This document shows, piece by piece, positions 13,275 through 13,387 of a DNA stretch of 13,387 nucleotides (position 1 is the first letter of the stretch; every line of letters begins with the position of its first letter). The stretch spans positions 1 through 13,387 of the forward strand of contig JAKCEJ010000038.1 in assembly GCA_021838065.1 (NCBI GenBank), in the 5' to 3' direction. The translations under genes were made by a program, and so were the position numbers. The notes below the pieces were generated by a model that saw only the letters and a list, made by a program, of their open reading frames with translations, made no database searches and was not told the DNA's origin. Origin of the DNA: Pseudomonadota bacterium (GTDB lineage: Bacteria > Pseudomonadota > Gammaproteobacteria > Steroidobacterales > Steroidobacteraceae).

Positions 13275-13387
13275 CTACTGCAGGTTGACGAACAGCCCCC
13301 CGTCGACCAGTACCGAGGCGCCCGTGACATAACGCGCCAGATCCGATGCCAGGAACACCACGCAGCCGGCGACATCCCGCGGCTCAC
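13275..13387 (-). CDS. Short-chain dehydrogenase/reductase, C-terminal fragment
   Basis: The reverse complement from the window edge to TAG at 13275-13277 encodes the last 36 residues of an SDR-family NAD(P)-dependent oxidoreductase. It reads EPRDVAGCVVFLASDLARYV, then TGASVLVDGG and ends LFVNLQ. The pattern 'P-x-DVA...FLASD...(Y)VTGA...VDGG' is the standard C-terminal end of classical SDRs. The cofactor-binding and catalytic parts lie outside the window. Because it sits beside a rhamnosidase locus, an L-rhamnose or related sugar 1-dehydrogenase is a reasonable guess, but the fragment cannot show substrate. It converges with the propeller glycosidase gene across the 13224-13257 hairpin. Confidence 0.85.
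   Translation of the reverse strand, partial: EPRDVAGCVVFLASDLARYVTGASVLVDGGLFVNLQ

Noticed and set aside
13097..13387. A minus-strand open frame beginning at the right edge and overlapping the propeller glycosidase gene
   Set aside because: Cys-, Arg- and Ser-rich translation without motifs. The neighbouring frame instead gives a clear SDR C-terminus ending at 13275.

Overview
The window is GC-rich DNA from the replication-origin region of a proteobacterial chromosome, most likely a gammaproteobacterium. The order dnaN < dnaA < | > rpmH > rnpA > yidD > yidC > mnmE is the classic gammaproteobacterial origin neighbourhood, and the DnaA, YidC and MnmE sequences read as gammaproteobacterial. 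The large TonB-dependent receptor next to glycoside hydrolases resembles the TonB-rich carbohydrate loci of Xanthomonadales, Steroidobacterales and similar groups. The genus cannot be fixed from the sequence alone.

Left part (1-2009, minus strand): the N-terminal 146 codons of dnaN (sliding clamp) and a complete dnaA (initiator). The 219-bp gap between them holds a cluster of DnaA-box-like 9-mers, a perfect IHF-consensus match and an AT-rich flank with two GATC sites, so it is the best candidate for oriC. The 321-bp gap between dnaA and rpmH has no comparable boxes. It holds a large inverted repeat (15-bp arms) and a probable rpmH promoter.

Middle part (2331-6220, plus strand): rpmH (L34), rnpA (RNase P protein), yidD, yidC (membrane insertase) and mnmE (tRNA-modifying GTPase). 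These are tightly packed: rnpA/yidD and yidD/yidC overlap, and yidC and mnmE are 47 bp apart. Two mutually overlapping stem-loops lie between rpmH and rnpA.

Right part (6230-13387): an abrupt change from housekeeping genes to a carbohydrate-uptake locus. A large GH78-type alpha-L-rhamnosidase on the minus strand converges on mnmE, with the two stop codons inside one small hairpin. It diverges from a plus-strand operon of a TonB-dependent receptor followed 20 bp later by a five-bladed beta-propeller glycosidase (GH43/GH32-like) that I cannot assign to a family. An AT-rich divergent control region with an inverted repeat lies between them. After a strong inverted repeat (probable bidirectional terminator), the right edge holds the C-terminus of a minus-strand short-chain dehydrogenase, possibly a sugar dehydrogenase.

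Proposed joint function (inference): the receptor imports a rhamnose-containing oligosaccharide or glycoside across the outer membrane. The rhamnosidase and the propeller enzyme, both with twin-arginine export signals, trim it in the periplasm, and the dehydrogenase may oxidise a released sugar. I saw no tRNA, rRNA, CRISPR array, insertion sequence or phage gene.
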